Assembly: GCA_038502055.1 (NCBI GenBank)
Contig: JAXRKN010000040.1
Coordinates: 2,356,001-2,420,000, forward strand
Reading direction: 5' to 3'
Source of the DNA: Tanytarsus gracilentus
Taxonomy: Eukaryota; Arthropoda; Insecta; Diptera; Chironomidae
Length of the DNA stretch: 64,000 bases
Numbering within the stretch: position 1 is the stretch's first letter; each line of letters starts with the position of its first letter. The translations under genes and the position numbers were made by a program. Under the pieces are notes generated by a model that did no database searches, was not told where the DNA came from, and saw only the letters and a program-made list of their open reading frames with translations. This document shows positions 57,436 through 64,000 of the stretch, in pieces.

Positions 57436-59550
57436 TGGATAAGGATAAAAATTATGTGGAATAATTTTTTAAAAGCTTGAGTGAGATTAAAGTGACTGTT
57501 TAGGGGGCTTGCATGTGAATCTATAATTCTATGGAATTAAGTTTTTTAGTTAGATAGGAAAAAAGTTTTATAGTTGGGAAAAAAATAAATATTGAAAAAA
57601 TCTTAAAGATTAAAAAATTTATGACGCCTTTTGCAAACCCTTTGCTTGCATCTGGATACGCGCTGATCATCATATACACACAACTTCCGCGGAAAGAACG
57701 ATGAAACTTAAATCTGTGGAGTGAACATAAAAGTCATAAATAAAATTCTTTTAAATAGACGGACAAAAAGTTATCATTTTGAATTTATTTAAAAGCCTCG
57801 TACATGTACATGGTTTTTGGTGAAATTGGAGGAATGCTTTAAATTTTAAACATTCGCAATATAATTAATGTGATATTCAATTTTTCTATCTACTTCATTA
57901 TGACTCATTTAATTGTTTGAGATTTTTCCTCTTTGTATTTTTAGGTTACCAAATTGCGCAGTAATTAAAATCGATGCTTCATTTATCTTGAGCCAAAATG
58001 TTTGTTTCGTCAAAATTTAATTTAGATTTTTATGTATCTCTCAAAAACGTATGTTTATTCTCAAATATTTTCAAAAAGTTTAATAAAATTAAAAACGAGT
58101 AAATAATTATTTTCAACTCATTTAAATTTCCCGGCAAATTCAATAAAGTTCAACATTAACAAATGCAATCAACTTAACATGCAAGCAAAAAACAGAATTT
58201 GCAGTCATTTTTATGAAATGTTTAAATTGATTTAATTTTTTATGCACAGCAAATTTCTTAATTAAAAAACTTTTGCTCAATTTTTCGATCAATGAATCTG
58301 ATTTTGCTGATAAAAAATGAAAATGAAATTATTTCTTCTCGAAATGTGACAGCTTTTTAACATTTTTGTCAATTAACGGTGCAGTAGACATTAAATTCTC
58401 TTAACAGTTAAAATTTTCACTTAATTGATTATGGAAATTTTTCACAATTTTTTTATCACCATTCAATTGTGTCACATTTAAAAGTTTTCAACTACAAAAT
58501 TTTTTAAATAACCAAAATTAGCTTTGTGTTAATTTCTTGATTAGTGAAAAATAATTAGACCTAATTTGTTTTACATAAATTAATTTCAACAAATATCTCT
58601 CGGTTATTAAAAAATTATTTCAATTTGTTCAACCATACAAAAGCTTCAAAATTTCTAAATTGCTTTTTCATGTTTCCAAAAAAAGTTTAAAAATTAATTT
58701 TTCAGTAAACTTTTTTTTGTTCAGGAGGGTTCATCATATAGAGCGGATGAGATAAATATTTAAGTAGCACCTGAATCACTTTAATCTTTAATACATCTTT
58801 GATTCCCTAATTCGTTTTATAATCGCCCTCTAAGTTTCATTCAATCTTTGCAATGTGATATGATCAGCTACTAATTTGTCTCTAAAACGTGCTCTCTTAA
58901 ATGCATAAATGCGATTTTTAGTCAAAGGATATATTTGTAAGGAAGCAAGTTGTGCTGACAGTGAAAAGTTGTTGAAATTTTTATAACTCAACATTCATTT
59001 CCTGCCTCTAAACTTTCGAGTCAAATGTGCACATAAAATTTATGGTTTTAATTTTTCCAACATAAGAATTCAGATTTTATTTACACATTTGCTTTTTTAC
59101 ACTTATAATTGAACATTTTTCTCTCTTTTTCATCTAAAATTCACATTTTACACCTATGCGCGATATTATTTCAGTCAAATTCAGTGATAATTCCTTAAAA
59201 TGCTTTCGTGACAAGCTAAATGAGTGAGAAAATTCTTTCGAAATTTATTTTCCCTCTTTTATGACCTCCTTAAAAATGTTTTTCACCTTCTTCTCATTTT
59301 AAGCATTTCTTTCTCTCATATTTTATCAGTCATGACATCTTTTTTCTCATGCTGAGTGATAGATGACGATTATAATTGACAATAAATGATGATGGTCGGT
59401 GGACAAACATTTAAAATATCATTTTATTACTTAAATTTATTTCTTGATTCGATTTTGACCGTTTCACTCTTAACGATGATAAATGGATGTATATGTGGAA
59501 TGCGTCATGATGATGATGATTTTTTTTTAAAATGGAAAGAACTGCTGATT
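57436..59550. other. Intergenic downstream of syntrophin, no gene seen
   Basis: AT-rich sequence up to the syntrophin stop codon; the right-hand part should be its 3' UTR. Only chance ORFs. Confidence 0.6.
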
Positions 59551-62500
59551 TCAAGTTTGCTGAATCGAGTTAAGGAACTGCGGATCAACAGAAGCAACCT
59601 TGGCGGTCAAGAATGCATGCATGCAAAATAATAAACTTTGCAAAACTTGGCATTCAAGCTCCTATAAGAAGGAAGAAGAAGAAGAGAAGAAAAAGTTGAG
59701 AAAAATAAAGTTAAGTTCAAGAATACAAAATCTATAAATTTTTCGAGCAAAACAAGAAAAGCTTAAAAGTTAAATTGCCCAACTCACTTTTGTCTCAATT
59801 GTGCGCGTCTCGTGATCTTGAAAATGTAACTTCAATTTCGATTTTCCATCATCGCTTGATCCTCGAAGCTGCGAGAATTTATACTGCCACGTTATCGTTT
59901 CTGGCGCCGCTCCACTTTCGTGCAGAGAAAATCCCGTTTGCCAATCTAAGCTCAAGCCACCCGAATGGCCTTGATATGAGACCGCAAATGTTTTACGCTA
60001 CAGAAAATTTTATAATTGGATTTATTTTTGCATATAGATTTTCTCTCCCATGCGACACACTTACACCAAGCTTTATCACACTCTGCACCACCAGCGTATT
60101 CCAACTGTTCTCAATTCTCAGGAGCTCTTGACGAGTTTCCACGCTCAAGTATCTGTGTGTGGAGAGGGAAAATGAGGTTAACGACTTCGTTTGCCGCTTG
60201 GGAAAATTAATTATGAAAAATACCTCGGATCGTGACCTGAAGTTTGAAGCAAGAAGCAATGTTGACGTGAATCAACTGTCTCTGATTCTTTCACAACCCT
60301 AAACCTGAATTTTATTCGAGATATGAATTTTTTATTAAACAATTTTTTCGGTTTGAATTTTAAGAATCTCAAAAAAAAATTCCATCATGAATTTACTCAC
60401 ATGGTCTGATAAACTTTATTGGCGACATTCGGTTTGTTGAGTCCCGCAATATTCAATGGTGGATTATCGAAAAGGAGAATCTCGTTGCCTTTAAGGACTA
60501 AAAATCTCGGCACATAAGTCTGCCATATGATTTGACTATTCAGCACTCCCTCATTCACCCAACCCATGTATTCAATGCGCTCGCCCACAGGAAAATTTCG
60601 GTTGTATAATTTCATCTTAGAAAGCAACGAAAGAATGGAATTAAATGTTTTGATGAGTCGACAGGAAAAAAAAAGAAGAAAAAAGCTTTTATTTTACCTG
60701 TAGATTAGTTAATCCGGTAATATTATCAGTGATATATTTGAGCCAGCTACTGAGAATTGCTAAATCATCAAGATGTATCACGCCCGTTGTCGTTCCATTG
60801 AGTCCACGAACCTCGAACGCATTCGTCCTTAGTTTATCGGTGCCATAAATGTATCTCGTTACGTATGCCATCATAAGCGGAACACACACAATGTCAGTCC
60901 AACGAATTTCAGGCTCGGAGCATAAAGAATTGGGACGATGATTTGAATTGTTATTCATGCTGCCATTATTGTTGTTCATGTTGTTATTAAACATTTCCGA
61001 CTTTAATTCTGCACACGTAGCATCGTTGTCTGATTCGGGTGTATCGCGTGCCACTACCGTTGGCGGTCGAGGACATTCCGAGGAAGAATAAATAAGAAGA
61101 CAAAGAAGAAAGCACACTCCATAAAAGAAATATAAGAAATGGGGTTTGTTTTTTGGCGTTGGTGGCGGCGGGTAGAAAAAAATTGTTTATTCTCAATGCC
61201 AACATTGCCGATGAAAAATTGATTGTTGATCGAAACTTGTTGATTGTTTTATTATAATATGATACATTGTCGATGTTCAAGGAAAAATTTGCTCCAAATT
61301 GAATGAGTGGGGGGAAATTTGTTGAAAATTGTAATTTAATATTTTGTGGAGCTTTAAGTGTTTGACATTTAAATTTATTATCACTTCAAGCATGAAGCAA
61401 CGGCATTGAGAAATTTCTAAAAATTTAAAGTTAACTTGTAATAATTTTAAAGAAAGTCTAGCGACAAATTTCCGACAAGGATCAACCGAAATGTATTCAT
61501 GCTCGATTATTCACCCGACGCATAATTGAATTTTTATTATTTTGATAAAATTCGCATGTCGCAAATAATTTTTCAACCATTTACCGAGCTGTATGTGGTT
61601 GTCAGACAATAAATTTATCCTCATTGTCAAATTTGATTAGAATGGGTAAAGAAGAGTTAAAGTTCACTCACGTTGTTTTTGCAAAAATGGCGTTGCTGCT
61701 CGATAATGCTTCACGGTGAGAACAACAATATCGCCTGCGTTACGAAGAATGTTCACCGCGTCGTCGTGCGAACAGACGGTGATATATTCACCTGCCAGAT
61801 AAATTTTCGTTCTTTTTAATTAAATTAATCACTTTTTAGAAGTCAAGTATTAAAATTGTTAAACTTTCAATTCAGTGTCTAAAAATTTTGAACAGCACAG
61901 AACCACGTGAACATAAAAATTTTGATAAAATCGTCATAATGGATTATTACAAATTACATTGTGAATTAAGGTGAAAAATTCTAAAATTTCATGTTCGTCT
62001 TTTTCTTAAAAGTTTTCAGCAATTGTTTAAAAATTAAAATCAGGTAAAAATCAAAAGTTTAATTGACATCACCGTTGACTTTTATGATTGCATCGCCGAC
62101 AAAAAGTTGACCCGTTCGATCGGCTGCCATGTCTTTATAAATTCGCGATATGAGAATTGGCAATTTATGCTCTGCACCTCCCTTGATGCTCAATCCCAGT
62201 CCACCCTCTTTTTGGCGATTAATTTGAACCATTCGCTCTTTAGACTCGGCCGGTGGCTGACTGAGTTGGTTGCCAAGCATTGCGGCTGTTGGCGATATCG
62301 CTTGTACTTGTTCTGGACGTTGTAGTGTGATAACCTCCATCGTCAAGTGCAGACGTGCCAATTCAGGCTTACTTTTGCCATCACTTATCATCACCATGCC
62401 ACTACGAACCTGCAAGAAAGCGTCCTTTGGTAGCGTGTATTAAAAATCAAGGAGGAAATTGCATGTTTAGTTTAGGGAAATTCTCATTATCAATCATCGG

Positions 62501-62631
62501 ACTACACACACAAAAAAGGATCTATCGACACGATGTCACAATCAATCATCGCCGATATAAAAACTCACTTTCAAATTTTGATCCATTTTCTCTTCGATTG
62601 GTGTCGCCATTTTCAAGTCGTTTATCTTCAT
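59551..62631 (-). CDS. Syn2: Gamma-type syntrophin (dystrophin-complex adaptor)
   Basis: Nine exons: 62631-62569, 62409-62073, 61791-61672, 61053-60698 (start uncertain), 60615-60401, 60304-60224, 60152-60065, 59997-59788, 59661-59551; 526 aa. Syntrophins link the dystrophin complex to channels and signalling proteins at the membrane. Exons 2-3 encode a PDZ domain (INRQKEGGLGLSIKGGAEHK ... GDAIIKVNGE ... NILRNAGDIVVLTVKHYRAA) lying inside a split PH domain. Exons 5-8 encode the second PH domain (YMGWVNEG ... YVPRFLVLKGNEILLFDNPP ... LDWQTGFSL). The last exon gives the syntrophin-unique C-terminus CMHAFLTAKVASVDPQFLNS. Exon 4 may instead start at 61116 in the same frame, adding a hydrophobic stretch; I prefer 61053. 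A 5' UTR intron is likely (acceptor TTTTCAG just before ATAGAATG). The gamma class fits better than alpha/beta. Confidence 0.88.
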
Positions 62632-64000
62632 TCTATCTGAAAACGATAATAAGCAGAAAAAAGGTCTGAGAAATGATATTTGTAGAGGAAGAGACAGTTA
62701 TCGATTGCCGGGCTTATATTGGATGTCGTAGTGCTCGATAAAATCAAAAGTCATGTTGAATGGATGTCGAAATGGGTCTATTGATCAAGAGATGGAAATT
62801 TTAATATAAAAAAAAATTAAATTTTCGAAAACCGTTAGATTTTTTTTAAAAAAAGTCATCCCTTGGTACATGCCGAAGGGTGATCCATAAAATTCTTTCA
62901 TTAGGAAAATAAAGCACATCCTCATCCTTTTCAGCTTGAATAAATCAGAGAGAGTTCTCATTGTGATAAAAGAGTGAAAATTGTTTCAAACGAACAAAAA
63001 ATAATCATGCAACTGTAAAAACATAGTTCGAGAAACGTGAGAATTAAAGTGAATAATGAAAATTTCAGTTTTTCCGCTTTGACGCACAGACATTCCATAA
63101 TAGATGTCTTCACTTTACTGCAATTGTGAAAAGCCTCTTCTTTACCTCTTGTCATTGTTACTTGAATCGTTTTATTTCAATGGCACTGCAAACGAAACGT
63201 CTGCATGCAGTCTTACTTCCTTTTTTCTGCACACACACAGAATGCATTGAATCTGACTTTAGAGTGTTTTTCTTCTCTAAGTGGATTTTTTTAATATTTA
63301 CTCGTAAAACAGATGTACTGCTCTTATATCATTTTCCATTTCATGCCAAAAGAATTTTTTTATGTCATGTCATCGTCCTTCAAGATAAAGATCATTTTTC
63401 TCTCTTTTTTTCTTTGAAAGGAAAACATCATCATTGCATGTACATTCACAATAGTCACATAAAATCCGAATGAAGTGCCTAAACCATAAAAATTAAATGA
63501 GCTCGTTTTCATTAAAATAAGCATTTCTATTTTCCTGTGTCTATAAAAGTATTTTTCTTCTCCCCTCGAGTGAATAAATTTTGAATAAGAGCTTTTTTTC
63601 GTGCATAAAATTTTAAAAATGAGCTTTTGATAAAACAAACCCAAATCTAACTTGCATGGCTTTTGAGATTCTCTTAAACGTGATCTAAAATAAATTAATA
63701 ACAAAATCATGAAATATTAAAAATTTATCGCAACCTCAAAATTATGATAAACCACTAACTAACCAAACATAATTTTTGTCATAACCGACAGGAAATGCAC
63801 TGAACATTAAAGTTTTAAATTCATATATTCATAAATTAAATTTTTAACAATGACTTTGTATAAAAAATTCCAAACTGTTTAACTTTTAAATTAAAAAACT
63901 TTTTGCACTTTGTACGAATTTTTTTGGGAGTTCAAGATGCAGCAGTGGATGGTGATAAAAATGCAAGAATTAAAGCAATAAATTTTGATGGTGTTAAAGC
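62632..64000. other. Upstream of syntrophin to window edge, no gene seen
   Basis: AT-rich; probably 5' UTR intron and promoter of the syntrophin gene. The longer ORFs on both strands have low-complexity composition and no domain signature. Confidence 0.55.

Noticed and set aside
61053..61116. Hydrophobic stretch CFLLCLLIYSSS as part of syntrophin
   Set aside because: It needs a weak acceptor at 61117 and would put a membrane-like segment in a cytosolic adaptor; the acceptor before 61053 keeps the same frame without it.

Overview
The window looks like nuclear DNA of a dipteran insect, probably a nematoceran (midge or mosquito-like). It is very AT-rich, most introns are only 50-65 bp with GT..AG borders, and the recognisable proteins have clear Drosophila counterparts. 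Species cannot be fixed from the sequence. Gene models were built by hand from splice signals; the summed exon lengths keep the reading frame in every model.

Left part (1-13.1 kb): the 3' portion of an SLC16-type monocarboxylate transporter gene (+), a secreted cuticular protein with two chitin_bind_4 (RR-like) domains (+, 3.4-kb first intron), and a small three-exon secreted SVWC-like peptide gene (+). Two DNA transposons with TA target duplications sit in introns of the first and third of these; removing them leaves introns of about 60 and 55 bp. A 162-bp MITE with an 8-bp target duplication lies just upstream of the SVWC gene.

Middle part (13.6-30.1 kb) is gene-dense. Two nearly identical V-ATPase catalytic subunit A genes (Vha68) are arranged head to head around a 789-bp shared upstream region that contains M-box (Mitf/TFEB-type) motifs. 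They are followed by an unidentified coiled-coil protein (-), anillin/scraps (+), pyridoxal kinase (-), tripeptidyl peptidase II (-) and the complex I MWFE subunit (+). The last two share a 171-bp divergent promoter, and the coiled-coil gene and anillin share a 330-bp one.

Right part (30-64 kb) is sparse. A 2.4-kb composite tandem-repeat block (31.2-33.6 kb) precedes the 14-exon Corin gene (-; cytoplasmic tail, TM, frizzled, 2 LDLa, SRCR, trypsin), which includes a 25-nt microexon. Then come about 9 kb of non-coding DNA with a 916-bp insertion flanked by a 17-bp target duplication, the spindle-checkpoint gene Mad1 (+), a hAT-like element with 10-bp subterminal arrays, and a gamma-type syntrophin gene (-).

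The genes do not form one pathway. They are ordinary housekeeping, cell-division and membrane genes. The unusual content is the mobile elements, the inverted Vha68 pair and the satellite block.
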